A stretch of 64,000 bases of DNA from Duodenibacillus sp. (GTDB taxonomy: Bacteria; Pseudomonadota; Gammaproteobacteria; Burkholderiales; Burkholderiaceae_F), in assembly GCA_017628205.1 (NCBI GenBank), contig JAGBZO010000033.1:1-64000 (forward strand), read 5' to 3'. The notes beneath the pieces are model-generated. The model worked only from the letters and a program-made list of their open reading frames with translations. It made no database searches and was not told the origin of the DNA. The translations under genes were made by a program, and so were the position numbers. Shown piece by piece: positions 54,288 through 63,972 of this stretch; positions within the stretch are counted from its first letter, which is position 1; each line of letters opens with the position of its first letter.

Positions 54288-56174
54288 ATGGCTGCACAAG
54301 TACACGGTTTTCAAACCGAAGTCGCCAAGTTGTTGAACCTCTTGGCCAACTCTCTGTATTCGAACAAAGAAATTTTCCTGCGCGAACTGGTGTCCAACGC
54401 TTCGGATGCCATCGACAAGCTGCATTTTCTGTCCTTGACCGACGCCGACCTGCTGCAAGGTGACGCCGAATTCAAAATCCGCATCAAAACGGATCCGACG
54501 GCCAATACGCTCACGATCAGCGACAACGGCATCGGCATGACGCTCGAAGAAGCCAATGAACATCTCGGCACCATCGCCAAATCCGGCACCGAAGCTTTCA
54601 TGAAATCCTTGTCGGGCGATCAGGCCAAAGACAGCGAACTGATCGGTCAATTCGGCGTCGGGTTCTACTCCTGCTTTATCGTGGCCGATCGCGTCACCGT
54701 CTTGTCGCGTTCCGTCAAGGCCGGCGTCGCCGAAGGCGTGCGCTGGACGAGCGACGGTTCCGGGACCTTTGAATCGGAACACATTGAACGTGCCGAACGC
54801 GGCACCGAAATCGTGTTGCATCTCAAGCCCGGCGAAACGGACTGGTTGCAGACATGGAAGTTGCGCAACGCCATCACGATGTATTCCGACCATATCTCGA
54901 CGCCCGTCTTTTTGTGGGAAGAACAGGCCGAAACCGTTCCCGACGACAACAACGCCGAAAAGCAACCCGTGTTCGGTTGGGTTCAGGTCAACGATGCCAA
55001 AGCTTTGTGGACTCGTCCGACCAAGGACGTGAGCGACGACGAATACAAAGCGTTCTACAAGCATTTGAGCCATGACTGGGAAGACCCTCTGACGTGGTCC
55101 CACAATCGCGTCGAAGGCGACCTCGAATACACGTCGCTGTTGTACGTGCCCAAACAAGCCCCTTGGGATTTGTATACGCGCGATACGCAACACGGCCTCA
55201 AGCTTTTCGTCCAACGCGTTTTCATCATGGACAAAGCCGAGCAATTCCTGCCTCACTACCTGCGTTTCATCCGCGGTTTGGTCGACACGAACGACTTGCC
55301 GCTTAACGTCTCTCGTGAACTTTTGCAAGACAGCCCCGTCATGCAAAAGCTCAAAAAAGCGCTCACGAAGCGTTCGCTGAGCATGTTGGAAAAGCTGAGC
55401 CAAAACGCCGAACAATATGCCGCCTTCTGGAAACAGTTCGGCCGCGTCTTGAAGGAAGGCCCGATTGAGGATCCGGCCAACCGTGAAGCAATCATGAAGC
55501 TGCTGCGTTTCGCTACCACCAAGGGCGAGGGCGCGGAGGAAAGCGTGTCGCTGACCGACTACGTCGCCCGCATGCCGGAAAAACAAACGAAGATTTACTA
55601 TCTGTGCGCCAATACGTACGAAGCCGCCGTTCACTCGCCTTACCTTGAAGTCATGCGCAAGAAAGGCATCGAAGTGTTGTTGCTGTCCGAACGCATCGAC
55701 GAATGGCTGATGGGCAACGTGACCGGCTTTGACGGCAGGGACTTCGTTTCCGTCGCCTCGAGCGATCTTGAACTCGGCGAACTCGGCGATACGGAAGAAA
55801 CCAAGGAAGAAAAGACGCTGTCGGACGAATCGGTCGCGCGCTTCAAGATCGCTTTGGGCGAAACCGTTCTTGACGTTCGTACGAGCTCGCGTTTGATCGA
55901 CTCGCCCAGTTGTATCGTCAGCGACGGCCCGACGATGACCGCCCAAATGCGTCGATTCTTCGAAGCGAACGGACAACAGGTCCCCGAAGTCAAATACACC
56001 TTGGAAATCAATCCTTCGCACCCGATTATCCTTAAGGCGCTTGAACAGGTCGACAGCGACAAGTTTGCAGATTGGGCTCGTTTCATCTATGAGCAGGCCC
56101 TGTTGGCAGATCAAGGCGCGCTTAAAGATCCCGCCGCCTTCATCAAGAGTTTGAACAAGCTCTTGCTCGGTTAA
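54288..56174 (+). CDS. htpG: Molecular chaperone HtpG (Hsp90)
   Basis: 628 residues. An ATP-dependent cytosolic chaperone. The N-terminal GHKL ATPase has LYSNKEIFLRELVSNASDA, DNGIGM, GTIAKSGT and the FGVGFYS lid. Middle and dimerisation domains follow with normal spacing (VDTNDLPLNVSRELLQDS). The ATG at 54288 is chosen by homology start (AQVHGFQTEVAKLLNL) and a CGGAG upstream; a longer open frame upstream runs through the promoter. It is heat-shock controlled by the promoter at 54202-54229. Confidence 0.97.
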   Translation: MAAQVHGFQTEVAKLLNLLANSLYSNKEIFLRELVSNASDAIDKLHFLSLTDADLLQGDAEFKIRIKTDPTANTLTISDNGIGMTLEEANEHLGTIAKSGTEAFMKSLSGDQAKDSELIGQFGVGFYSCFIVADRVTVLSRSVKAGVAEGVRWTSDGSGTFESEHIERAERGTEIVLHLKPGETDWLQTWKLRNAITMYSDHISTPVFLWEEQAETVPDDNNAEKQPVFGWVQVNDAKALWTRPTKDVSDDEYKAFYKHLSHDWEDPLTWSHNRVEGDLEYTSLLYVPKQAPWDLYTRDTQHGLKLFVQRVFIMDKAEQFLPHYLRFIRGLVDTNDLPLNVSRELLQDSPVMQKLKKALTKRSLSMLEKLSQNAEQYAAFWKQFGRVLKEGPIEDPANREAIMKLLRFATTKGEGAEESVSLTDYVARMPEKQTKIYYLCANTYEAAVHSPYLEVMRKKGIEVLLLSERIDEWLMGNVTGFDGRDFVSVASSDLELGELGDTEETKEEKTLSDESVARFKIALGETVLDVRTSSRLIDSPSCIVSDGPTMTAQMRRFFEANGQQVPEVKYTLEINPSHPIILKALEQVDSDKFADWARFIYEQALLADQGALKDPAAFIKSLNKLLLG

Positions 56175-56200
56175 TCCGCGGTTTCGACCTTCGTTTTTGA

Positions 56201-56235
56201 CAATCTCGTCCGCTATCGGGCGAGATTGTTTTTAT
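56201..56235 (+). terminator. Terminator of htpG
   Basis: CAATCTCG (56201-56208) pairs with CGAGATTG (56221-56228), followed by TTTTTATTT. Confidence 0.82.
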
Positions 56236-56389
56236 TTATCAGTTTCTGTCATTCGATAGAAATTAATGGATACACTTCCCTCACCTTTCGTCCTGTTCAA
56301 CGCCTCGAGTTAGTAGTATGATTTGCCTATCGAAAATGTGTTTGAGATAGTTTATCTAAATCACACCAACCAATTAAGAGGTACTGATT

Positions 56390-56842
56390 ATGGCGACTAA
56401 CACCAATTTGTATTTGAGCAATCTTGCCGTTTGGCTCGTCAAGCTTCACAACCTGCACTGGAATGTAACGGGCACTGCTTTTTACTCCGTTCACGAATAC
56501 ACCGAACAGCTCTACAACCAAGTCATGGAACAATATGACGAAGTCGCCGAGCTGATGAAAATGAACGGTCAGCAACCGGCCGCCCGCTTGTCGGACTATC
56601 TGAAGCTGGCCGTCATCAAGGAACTCGATTCCCGCGACTTCAGCGTGACCGAAGCCTTGGGCATCATCGAAGGCGACATGATGTACATGCAAAACCTGGC
56701 TAAAGAAATTCGTGCCGAAGCCGCTCAGGCCGATTGCTTCCAGACGCAAGCCTTGTTCGAAGGCTTTGCCGCCGGCTTTGCCAAGCAGCTTTGGATGCTG
56801 CGTGCCACTCGCAGCGAAGGCGGTTGCTGCTGTCAGGGTTGA
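56390..56842 (+). CDS. dps: Dps/ferritin-like DNA-protection protein with Cys tail
   Basis: 150 residues. An iron-storing dodecamer of the Dps family that detoxifies peroxide. Ferroxidase residues sit in LHNLHWNVTG (two His) and EQYDEVAEL (Asp/Glu). Helices follow with normal spacing. The last residues are GGCCCQG, an unusual three-Cys end. AAGAGG precedes the ATG. An inverted repeat CTATC/GATAG flanks 56327-56350 just upstream and might bind a redox regulator, but it does not fit a full OxyR site. Confidence 0.88.
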   Translation: MATNTNLYLSNLAVWLVKLHNLHWNVTGTAFYSVHEYTEQLYNQVMEQYDEVAELMKMNGQQPAARLSDYLKLAVIKELDSRDFSVTEALGIIEGDMMYMQNLAKEIRAEAAQADCFQTQALFEGFAAGFAKQLWMLRATRSEGGCCCQG

Positions 56843-56891
56843 CGCGACGCATTAAGTTGGATTGACATATCCTAAAAGTGAAAGAAGAGCG

Positions 56892-56933
56892 GAAACGGGG
56901 TGCGCGCTGCGCATCCCGTTTCTGTTGTTTTAC
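56892..56933 (+). terminator. Terminator of dps
   Basis: GGAAACGGGGTGCGC pairs with GCGCATCCCGTTTC (one bulge) around a short loop, followed by a T-rich tract. Confidence 0.8.
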
Positions 56934-56999
56934 TAGGACTTAACGGCACGAATCGACGACTGAATTTGATAGAATTTTTTTTATTTGGCGTATCGATTC

Positions 57000-57857
57000 A
57001 TGAGTTCGTTGGGTTTGGTTGTCGAAGGTGGAGGCGTTCGCGCGATCTATGCCGCCGGGGTGTTGGACGTTTTGCATGACGCATGTCTGCCGTTTGACGG
57101 GGTCATCGGCGTTTCGGCAGGCGCCATTCACGGCTGCTCTTTCGTGTCCGGACAAAAAGGACGCTCGTTGGGCATCTACAAACGGTTTTGCAAGGACAAA
57201 CGCTTTTTCAGCTTCCGAACGCTCTTTCGGACGGGCGACATCGTGGACGCCAAGTTTTGCTACCACGACATTCCGTCCGTTCACTTTCCGTATGACGATA
57301 CGGCCTTCGCCGCCTCCCCCATGCGCTTTTACGTCACCTGCTCCAATCTTGAGACGGGACGAGCGGAGTATCTGCACCTAACCGACATGCGTGAACAAAT
57401 CGACGCTTTGCGCGCATCGGCGTCGTTGCCTTACGTTTCGCGCATCGTGCGCTATCGAGGCATGAAGTTGCTCGACGGCGGCTGCATCGATCCGATTCCC
57501 ATCAAAGCCTTTCAGGCGCTGGGTTACACACACAACGTCTTGGTATTGACCCAGCCGGCGGGCCACAATAAAAAAGACCGTGACGCGGCCCTTGCAAAAC
57601 TGTTTTACCGTCGTTATCCTGCCTTTTGCAAAGCGTTCGAGCGTTGTCCCGCTCATTATCAGGAAATTCTGCGCTACATCGAGATGCAAGAGCGCGAAGG
57701 CAAAGTCTTTGTCATTCGACCCGAGCAAGCGATTCCCGTCGGCCGACTCTCGCGCGACCGAAACAAAATTCAATTGGCCTACGACTTGGGTCGACGCGAT
57801 GCGCTCAACCGCCTGGCGGCGCTCGACGAATGGCTTGCCGGTATTGGAAAAACCTAA
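57000..57857 (+). CDS. Patatin-like phospholipase (YjjU/RssA type)
   Basis: 285 residues. A Ser-Asp dyad lipase. The oxyanion loop is GGGVR (10-14), the nucleophile elbow is GVSAG (Ser39), and the catalytic Asp is in LLDGGCIDPIP. The ATG at 57000 fits the family start (SLGLVVEGGGVRAIY). It has no signal peptide, so it is cytosolic or peripheral. Substrate unknown. It is convergent with clpB and shares its terminator. Confidence 0.87.
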   Translation: MSSLGLVVEGGGVRAIYAAGVLDVLHDACLPFDGVIGVSAGAIHGCSFVSGQKGRSLGIYKRFCKDKRFFSFRTLFRTGDIVDAKFCYHDIPSVHFPYDDTAFAASPMRFYVTCSNLETGRAEYLHLTDMREQIDALRASASLPYVSRIVRYRGMKLLDGGCIDPIPIKAFQALGYTHNVLVLTQPAGHNKKDRDAALAKLFYRRYPAFCKAFERCPAHYQEILRYIEMQEREGKVFVIRPEQAIPVGRLSRDRNKIQLAYDLGRRDALNRLAALDEWLAGIGKT

Positions 57858-57860
57858 AAA

Positions 57861-57897
57861 ACGATGCCGACGCTTTTAACCAAAGCGTCGGCATCGT
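57861..57897. terminator. Bidirectional terminator, patatin-like gene / clpB
   Basis: A 15-bp stem ACGATGCCGACGCTT (57861-57875) pairs with 57883-57897. A/T runs lie outside. Confidence 0.88.
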
Positions 57898-57917
57898 CAT
57901 TCTAAACTCCCGTTCGA

Positions 57918-60515
57918 TCAGGCCGGCTTGACGACCTCAAACGTGAACTCGCCGTCCTTGAGATCCACGACAATACGGTCCTTGGGAGCGCAACGTCCCT
58001 CAAGCAACAGGCGGGCGATGCGGTTTTCAACGTGATCCTGAACGGCACGCTTCAAAGGACGGGCGCCGAACAGCGGATCAAATCCAACCTTGGCCACTTC
58101 GCTCAACGCCTCGTCCGTCACCGTCAATTCGATATCTTGGGCGGCCACGCGTTCGGCCAACTTGTTGACCTGAATACGTGCGATCGAGCAGATAGCCTGA
58201 TCGTTCAACGCATTGAACACGACGATTTCATCGATGCGGTTGACAAATTCCGGACGGAAATGCGCCTTGACTTCCGTCATGACGGCATCCTTGACAACGT
58301 CGTGCGATTGCCCGACCAGACGCTGAATTTCCGAAGCCCCCAAATTACTCGTCATGACGATCACGGTATTTTTGAAGTCCACCGTACGCCCTTGACCGTC
58401 GGTCATGCGACCGTCGTCAAGCACCTGCAACAACACGTTGAAAACGTCGGGATGCGCTTTTTCCACTTCATCGAGCAAAATCACGCTGTAAGGCTTGCGA
58501 CGAACGGCTTCGGTCAAATACCCGCCTTCTTCATAACCGACGTACCCGGGAGGCGCGCCGATCAAACGAGCAACCGAATGCTTTTCCATGAATTCGCTCA
58601 TGTCGATGCGAACCATCGCATCGTCGGTATCGAACAAGAACTCCGCCAACGCCTTCGTCAATTCCGTCTTGCCGACCCCCGTCGGGCCCAAAAAGAGGAA
58701 CGAACCGTAGGGGCGATTCGGATCGGAGAGGCCGGCGCGACTGCGCAAAATCGTGTCGGTCACGCGGTTGACGGCTTCGCCCTGGCCGATGACGCGACGA
58801 GCCAACGCATCGCCCATCTGCAACAACTTCTGCCGTTCGCCCTCCATCATCTTGGAGACGGGAATGCCGGTGGCGCGACTGACGACCTCGGCAATTTCTT
58901 CGGAGCCGACGCTGGTGCGCAACAACTTGGGACGGGCCTTTTGACCGACGTTCTGTTCGGCCACTTCAGCCTTTTTGAGCTTTTCTTCCAACTTGGGCAA
59001 CACGGCGTACTGCAATTCGGCCAAGCGTTCGTACCGGGCGTTGCGACGGCAAACGTCCATTTCATGGCGAACCTGATCGATTTCGTCGCGTACGCTCTTG
59101 GCGCCCAAAGCTTCGCTCTTTTCAGCCTTCCAAACCTCTTCAAGGTCGGAATACTCGCGGGACAAACGAACGATCTCGGCGTCGATGGCTTCAAAACGCT
59201 TGACGCTGGCTTCGTCCTTTTCCTTTTTCACCGCTTCGCGTTCGATCTTGAGCTGAATGAGACGACGATCGAGCTTATCCAACGCCTCGGGCTTGGAGTC
59301 GATTTCCATCTTCACGCGGCTGGCGGCTTCGTCGATCAAATCGATCGCCTTGTCGGGCAAGAAACGGTCGGTGATATAACGATGCGACAATTCGGCGGCG
59401 GCAACGATCGCCGGATCGGTGATTTCCACCCCATGATGCGCCTCGTACTTTTCCTGCAAACCACGCAAAATGGCGATCGTATCGGCCACGCTGGGTTCGT
59501 CGACCAAGACCTTTTGGAAACGACGTTCGAGCGCGGCATCCTTTTCAACATACTTGCGGTATTCGTCCAAGGTTGTGGCACCGATCACGTGCAACTCGCC
59601 ACGGGCCAATGCGGGTTTGAGCATGTTGCCGGCATCCATGGAACCTTCGGTCTTGCCCGCGCCGACCATGGTGTGCAGTTCGTCAATGAACAAAATGATG
59701 CGTCCTTCGGCCGCCGTCACTTCTTTGAGGAGCTTTTTGAGGCGCTCCTCGAATTCACCGCGGTATTTTGCACCGGCAATGAGACCGGCCATATCCAACG
59801 ACAGTACGACCTTGTTGCGTAAGGTGTCGGGTACTTCACCATTGACGATGCGCTGAGCCAGCCCTTCGACAACGGCCGTTTTACCGACCCCGGGCTCGCC
59901 GATCAACACGGGATTGTTCTTCGTACGGCGCTGCAAAATTTGCATGGTGCGGCGAATTTCATCGTCACGTCCAATGACCGGATCGAGTTTTCCGTTGCGG
60001 GCGCGTTCGGTCAAATCCACCGTGTACTTCTTGATAGCGTCGCGACCGCTTTCACCTTCCGCATCGGAAACGGTTTCTCCACCGCGTACCGCCTTAATGG
60101 CGGCTTCAAGCAACTGGCGCGTCACGCCCGCTTGCTGCATCAGACGGGAGGCGGGCAAAGAGGCGTCGGTCAGGGCCAACAAAAACATTTCGGTCGAAAT
60201 GAAATCGTCGCCCGCGGTCATCGCTTCTTTTTCGGTCAAATTGAACGCACGCAACAGATCGCGACCGATCTGCACGTCGCCGCCGGTACCCGACACCTTC
60301 GGGAACTTGGCGATTGCTTGCTGCGTCAGTGTTTTGAGTTCGGCCAATTTGCCGCCGGCGCGTTCGATCAGGCTTGTCGCACTGCCGTCCGGATCGGACA
60401 AAACGGTCGACAGAACATGCTCGGGCTCGATGTACTGATTGTCTCGGCTCAATGCCAGAGACTGAGCTTCGGCCAATGCCTGCTGGAACTTGGTGGTCAA
60501 CTTGTCTTGTCTCAT
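57918..60515 (-). CDS. clpB: ATP-dependent disaggregase ClpB
   Basis: 865 residues. A hexameric AAA+ chaperone that dissolves aggregates with DnaK. The N-domain ([20 protein letters not shown]) is followed by AAA-1 (Walker [10 protein letters not shown]; Walker [10 protein letters not shown]), a coiled-coil M-domain (about 410-525) and AAA-2 ([22 protein letters not shown]). There is no ClpP loop evident. It is heat-shock controlled by the promoter at 60563-60591 and ends at a shared terminator. Confidence 0.97.
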   Translation of the reverse strand: MRQDKLTTKFQQALAEAQSLALSRDNQYIEPEHVLSTVLSDPDGSATSLIERAGGKLAELKTLTQQAIAKFPKVSGTGGDVQIGRDLLRAFNLTEKEAMTAGDDFISTEMFLLALTDASLPASRLMQQAGVTRQLLEAAIKAVRGGETVSDAEGESGRDAIKKYTVDLTERARNGKLDPVIGRDDEIRRTMQILQRRTKNNPVLIGEPGVGKTAVVEGLAQRIVNGEVPDTLRNKVVLSLDMAGLIAGAKYRGEFEERLKKLLKEVTAAEGRIILFIDELHTMVGAGKTEGSMDAGNMLKPALARGELHVIGATTLDEYRKYVEKDAALERRFQKVLVDEPSVADTIAILRGLQEKYEAHHGVEITDPAIVAAAELSHRYITDRFLPDKAIDLIDEAASRVKMEIDSKPEALDKLDRRLIQLKIEREAVKKEKDEASVKRFEAIDAEIVRLSREYSDLEEVWKAEKSEALGAKSVRDEIDQVRHEMDVCRRNARYERLAELQYAVLPKLEEKLKKAEVAEQNVGQKARPKLLRTSVGSEEIAEVVSRATGIPVSKMMEGERQKLLQMGDALARRVIGQGEAVNRVTDTILRSRAGLSDPNRPYGSFLFLGPTGVGKTELTKALAEFLFDTDDAMVRIDMSEFMEKHSVARLIGAPPGYVGYEEGGYLTEAVRRKPYSVILLDEVEKAHPDVFNVLLQVLDDGRMTDGQGRTVDFKNTVIVMTSNLGASEIQRLVGQSHDVVKDAVMTEVKAHFRPEFVNRIDEIVVFNALNDQAICSIARIQVNKLAERVAAQDIELTVTDEALSEVAKVGFDPLFGARPLKRAVQDHVENRIARLLLEGRCAPKDRIVVDLKDGEFTFEVVKPA

Positions 60516-60562
60516 CGTCGTCTTTCCTCAAATGCCCTGGGGCTTTCGTTAATTTCACTATG

Positions 60563-60591
60563 CATAGGGGGATTGACCCGAAAATATCAAC
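60563..60591 (-). promoter_or_regulatory. Sigma-32-type promoter of clpB
   Basis: On the minus strand GTTGATA (60591-60585), a 14-base spacer, then CCCCTATG (60570-60563): a near match to CTTGAAA...CCCCATnT. It lies about 48 bases before the clpB start. The rest of the 60516-60833 gap carries a TACAAT box at 60741-60746, probably for the tctC-type gene, and no gene. Confidence 0.72.
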
Positions 60592-60833
60592 CGCCGCGTC
60601 ACGAGAAAGTACAGAAGTTACTTTGGTTCACTTTTATCCACTTGCGTTTTCGCTGATCAGAATTACCTAGCCGCATTAATTTGGCGCAGGACTTAATCGT
60701 TCATTCGTCGGATTTCATGGTGTAACAGAAACCATACGCCTACAATAGAATCAGTTTTTCCAACCAAAACAAATCATCGACGTCATCGCGTCCACTGCGA
60801 GGTCACCGATGCCCCAACCTAAAGGAAGATGAA

Positions 60834-61829
60834 GTGGTACATATTAATCGTCGAGCGCTCGTAAGCGCAGTAGCCGTTTCCTCCGTCATCGGTTTGCCTT
60901 CTTTTGCTCAGGCACAAGTTGGTACGGGTTCGAATCCGATTCGAATCGTCGTTCCTTATCCTCCCGGAGGCCCTCTTGACGTTTCCGCGCGCGCCATTGC
61001 CGAGGCCGTCACTCCCGATCTGGGCAACGTGATCGTCGACAATCGCCCCGGTGCCGGCGGCAATCGCGGCGTCACCTATTTGGCGCAACAAAAGCCCGAC
61101 GGTATGACTCTGTGCGTGGGTGCCGTTGCAACGCATGCAGTCAACCCCAACCTTTTTAAGAAGCTTCCTTACGATCCGATCAAGGACTTCCAGCCGATCA
61201 CGTTGATCGCTCACGTACCCAACGTTCTGGTCGTCACGCCCGAATTCCAAAAACGCACCGGCATCAAGTCCGTTCAAGATTTGGTCGCCTACTGCAAGAA
61301 GAACCCCGGCAAGCTCAACTACGCTTCCGGCGGCAACGGTTCGGCCGGTCACATGGCTGGCGAATTGTTCAAGTCTCGCTCCAAGATCTTCATGGTTCAC
61401 ATCCCGTATGCGGGCGCCGCTGCAGCTCAGCTCTCCGTACTGGCCGGCCAAACGGATCTTATTTTCGACAACCTCGCTTCGGCCAACGCCAACATCAAGG
61501 CGGGCAAGTTGATTCCCTTGGCCGTGACGACGTCTCAGCGCGCCGCCGCCCTGCCCAACGTACCGACGATGCAAGAATGCGGCGTCGCCGATTTCAACAT
61601 CTCGACGTGGTACGGTTTGTTCGTTCCCGCCAAGACGCCGGCTCCGATCGTAACCAAGCTCAACTCCACGATCGTCAAGGCCTTGAACAGCGACGCCCTC
61701 AAGGCTCGACTGGCCAAGCTCGGCGGCGAGTCCGCACCGTGCACTCCCGAAGAGTTCTCCGCTTTGATTCGTACCGAACTGGCTAAATATGCAGAAATCG
61801 TCAAGGTTTCTGGTGCTCGCGTCGACTAA
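60834..61829 (+). CDS. tctC: Tripartite tricarboxylate transporter binding protein (Bug/TctC)
   Basis: 331 residues. A periplasmic receptor that hands a carboxylate to the TctAB membrane parts. A signal peptide (ALVSAVAVSSVIGLPSFAQA) precedes the Bug fold: NPIRIVVPYPPGGPLDVSAR, VIVDNRPGAGGN and NPGKLNYASGGNGSAGHM are the usual Bug blocks. The start is a GTG at 60834 with AAGGAAG upstream; an ATG at 60829 is in another frame. The substrate is unknown (citrate or another small carboxylate). Confidence 0.92.
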   Translation: MVHINRRALVSAVAVSSVIGLPSFAQAQVGTGSNPIRIVVPYPPGGPLDVSARAIAEAVTPDLGNVIVDNRPGAGGNRGVTYLAQQKPDGMTLCVGAVATHAVNPNLFKKLPYDPIKDFQPITLIAHVPNVLVVTPEFQKRTGIKSVQDLVAYCKKNPGKLNYASGGNGSAGHMAGELFKSRSKIFMVHIPYAGAAAAQLSVLAGQTDLIFDNLASANANIKAGKLIPLAVTTSQRAAALPNVPTMQECGVADFNISTWYGLFVPAKTPAPIVTKLNSTIVKALNSDALKARLAKLGGESAPCTPEEFSALIRTELAKYAEIVKVSGARVD

Positions 61830-61866
61830 TCGGTAACATTCTTATCGACCCGTTCGAGCTATCTCG

Positions 61867-61908
61867 GACGAGGGTCGGATACAAAAACCCGACCCTCGTC
61901 GGGTTTTT
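61867..61908 (+). terminator. Alternative hairpins between tctC and tctB (terminator or attenuator)
   Basis: AAAAACCCGA (61883-61892) pairs with TCGGGTTTTT (61899-61908), a terminator-like stem. GACGAGGGTCGG (61867-61878) can instead pair with CCGACCCTCGTC (61889-61900), which would break it. The two folds exclude each other and lie 26 bases before the tctB ATG. It may simply lower tctAB relative to tctC. Confidence 0.6.
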
Positions 61909-61934
61909 GTTTGAGTTTCACTTCGGTTGCAGTT

Positions 61935-62393
61935 ATGTCTGTAGGTCACGCCAAAGATTTTTGGTCCGGTATCTTGTTCGCTTCTTTGGGTTTGATTTTC
62001 GTTTTCTTTGCCCAAGAACACGAGCTCGGAACCGCGGCGCGTATGGGGCCTGCCTATTTTCCGACCCTGCTCGGCGGCAGTTTGACGGCCCTCGGGTGCT
62101 TCATCGCGGTCAAAGCCTACTTCTCAAAACCTTCGACCGGCAGTCGTGTGACGCCGTTTCAATGGCGTGTCCTGGGGCTAATCCTCGGCGCCGTCTTGGC
62201 TTTTTCATTGTTGCTTGAAATTCTGGGCTTGATGCTCTCGATCGCGATCATGGTCTTTATCGCCGTCTTGGCCAGTCCGCTAACCCGATTCAAAGAAACC
62301 CTGGCCATGATCGCCATCCTCGATACTCTGGCCTATTTCACCTTCGTTTACGGCATCGGAATGTTGATTCCGGTTTGGCCGAGTTTCCTCTAA
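61935..62393 (+). CDS. tctB: Tripartite tricarboxylate transporter small subunit TctB
   Basis: 152 residues from ATG 61935 (SVGHAKDFWSGILFASLG); an upstream TTG at 61911 falls next to the hairpin. It has four membrane helices, with ARMGPAYFPTLLGGSLTALG typical of TctB. It is the small membrane subunit of a secondary carboxylate importer. tctA follows after nine bases. Confidence 0.9.
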   Translation: MSVGHAKDFWSGILFASLGLIFVFFAQEHELGTAARMGPAYFPTLLGGSLTALGCFIAVKAYFSKPSTGSRVTPFQWRVLGLILGAVLAFSLLLEILGLMLSIAIMVFIAVLASPLTRFKETLAMIAILDTLAYFTFVYGIGMLIPVWPSFL

Positions 62394-62402
62394 GGAGCGC
62401 CC

Positions 62403-63911
62403 ATGGATTTGTTGAACAATCTTGCGCTCGGATTCTCCGCCGCCGTCACATTGCAAAATCTCCTTTACTGTTTCGTCGGCGTCTCCATCGGTACGCTCAT
62501 CGGCGTTCTGCCCGGCATGGGTCCCGTTGCGACGGTTGCCATGCTCTTGCCCGCCACTTATGCGTTGGAACCGTCTTCGGCTCTGATCATGCTCGCCGGC
62601 ATCTATTACGGCGCGCAGTACGGCGGCTCGACCACCGCCATTTTGGTCAACATTCCGGGCGAGGCCGCCGCCGTCGTCACCTGTTTGGACGGCCATCAGA
62701 TGGCGCGACGCGGTCAGGCCGGCAAGGCTTTGGGAATCGCGGCCATCGGTTCGTTCGTGGCCGGTTGCTTTGCCACAATGATGATCGCCGCTTTTGCACC
62801 GCCTTTGACCGCCATCGCATTTGAGTTCGGCCCGGCCGAATACTTCAGTCTGATGGTCTTGGGGCTGATCGGCGCCATCGTATTGGCCAACGGTTCGTTG
62901 CTCAAAGCCATTTGCATGATTCTCTTCGGACTCTTGCTGGGTTTGATCGGCACGGACGTCAACTCCGGGGCTCTACGCTACACCTTCGGTCTTGACGAAC
63001 TGCAAGAAGGCATCGACTTCGTTGCGCTTTCCATGGGGATCTACGGTTTTGCCGAAATTATGAAAAACCTGGAACAGGGGCTCGAACGCTCGCTTGTTCC
63101 GAGCCGTGTCGGTTCCGTGTTGCCTAGCAAGGCCGATCTGCGCGTTTGCGCCGCACCGATTGCCCGCGGTACGGTGTTGGGTTCTTTGTTGGGCATCTTG
63201 CCCGGCGGCGGCGCCTTGCTTTCCTCTTTTGCCAGTTACACGATCGAGAAAAAACTGGCCGGCTCCAAAGCCTCCCCGGCCTTCGGTCAAGGCAATATCC
63301 GAGGCGTCGCCGGCCCCGAATCGGCCAACAATGCCGGCTCTCAAACGTCCTTCATTCCCATGTTGACGTTGGGCATTCCGTCCAACGCCGTTATGGCATT
63401 GATGATCGGCGCCATGATGATTCACGACATCGTCCCCGGACCTCAGGTCATGCAAACCGATCCCGGTCTTTTCTGGGGGCTGATCATCTCGATGTGGATC
63501 GGCAATCTGATTTTGATCATCCTTAACCTACCGATGATCGGCATTTGGATTCAGTTGCTCAAAGTGCCTTACCGTTGGTTGTATCCCGCCATTCTCGTCT
63601 TTTGCTGCATCGGCGTTTACTCCATCAACAACAACGTTTGGGACGTTTGGATCACGATTATTTGCGGCTTTATCGGCTACATTTTCTACAAGCTCGACTG
63701 CGAGGCCGCTCCCTTGATTCTCGGCTTCATTCTCGGGCCGATGATGGAGGAAAACTTGCGCCGCGCCTTGTTGCTCTCTCGCGGCGATCCGATGGTTTTC
63801 TTCTCCAGTCCCATTTCCTGCACCCTGTTGGGGTTGGCCTTGTTCATGCTCATTGTCGTGGCCGCCCCTTCCATTCGAAAAAAGCGTGAAGAGGCTTTCC
63901 ACGAAGAGTAA
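62403..63911 (+). CDS. tctA: Tripartite tricarboxylate transporter large subunit TctA
   Basis: 502 residues with about 11-12 membrane helices; the ion- and substrate-translocating subunit. Conserved blocks are GVLPGMGPVATVAMLLP, YYGAQYGGSTTAILVNIPGE, GILPGGGALLSSFASYTIEK and TLGIPSNAVMALMIGAMMIH. AAGGAG precedes the ATG. It is last in the tctCBA operon and followed by a strong terminator. Confidence 0.95.
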   Translation: MDLLNNLALGFSAAVTLQNLLYCFVGVSIGTLIGVLPGMGPVATVAMLLPATYALEPSSALIMLAGIYYGAQYGGSTTAILVNIPGEAAAVVTCLDGHQMARRGQAGKALGIAAIGSFVAGCFATMMIAAFAPPLTAIAFEFGPAEYFSLMVLGLIGAIVLANGSLLKAICMILFGLLLGLIGTDVNSGALRYTFGLDELQEGIDFVALSMGIYGFAEIMKNLEQGLERSLVPSRVGSVLPSKADLRVCAAPIARGTVLGSLLGILPGGGALLSSFASYTIEKKLAGSKASPAFGQGNIRGVAGPESANNAGSQTSFIPMLTLGIPSNAVMALMIGAMMIHDIVPGPQVMQTDPGLFWGLIISMWIGNLILIILNLPMIGIWIQLLKVPYRWLYPAILVFCCIGVYSINNNVWDVWITIICGFIGYIFYKLDCEAAPLILGFILGPMMEENLRRALLLSRGDPMVFFSSPISCTLLGLALFMLIVVAAPSIRKKREEAFHEE

Positions 63912-63930
63912 GAAGCCTCGGTTGGAGACA

Positions 63931-63972
63931 AAAAAAATCGGAAGCACGTTTCAAACGGCTTCCGATTTTTTT
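63931..63972 (+). terminator. Terminator of tctCBA
   Basis: TCGGAAGC (63938-63945) pairs with GCTTCCGA (63958-63965), with A7 before and T7 after. Nothing further is seen to 64000. Confidence 0.88.

Noticed and set aside
56327..56350. OxyR site upstream of dps
   Set aside because: CTATC/GATAG is an inverted repeat, but spacing and the remaining half-sites do not fit the OxyR consensus.
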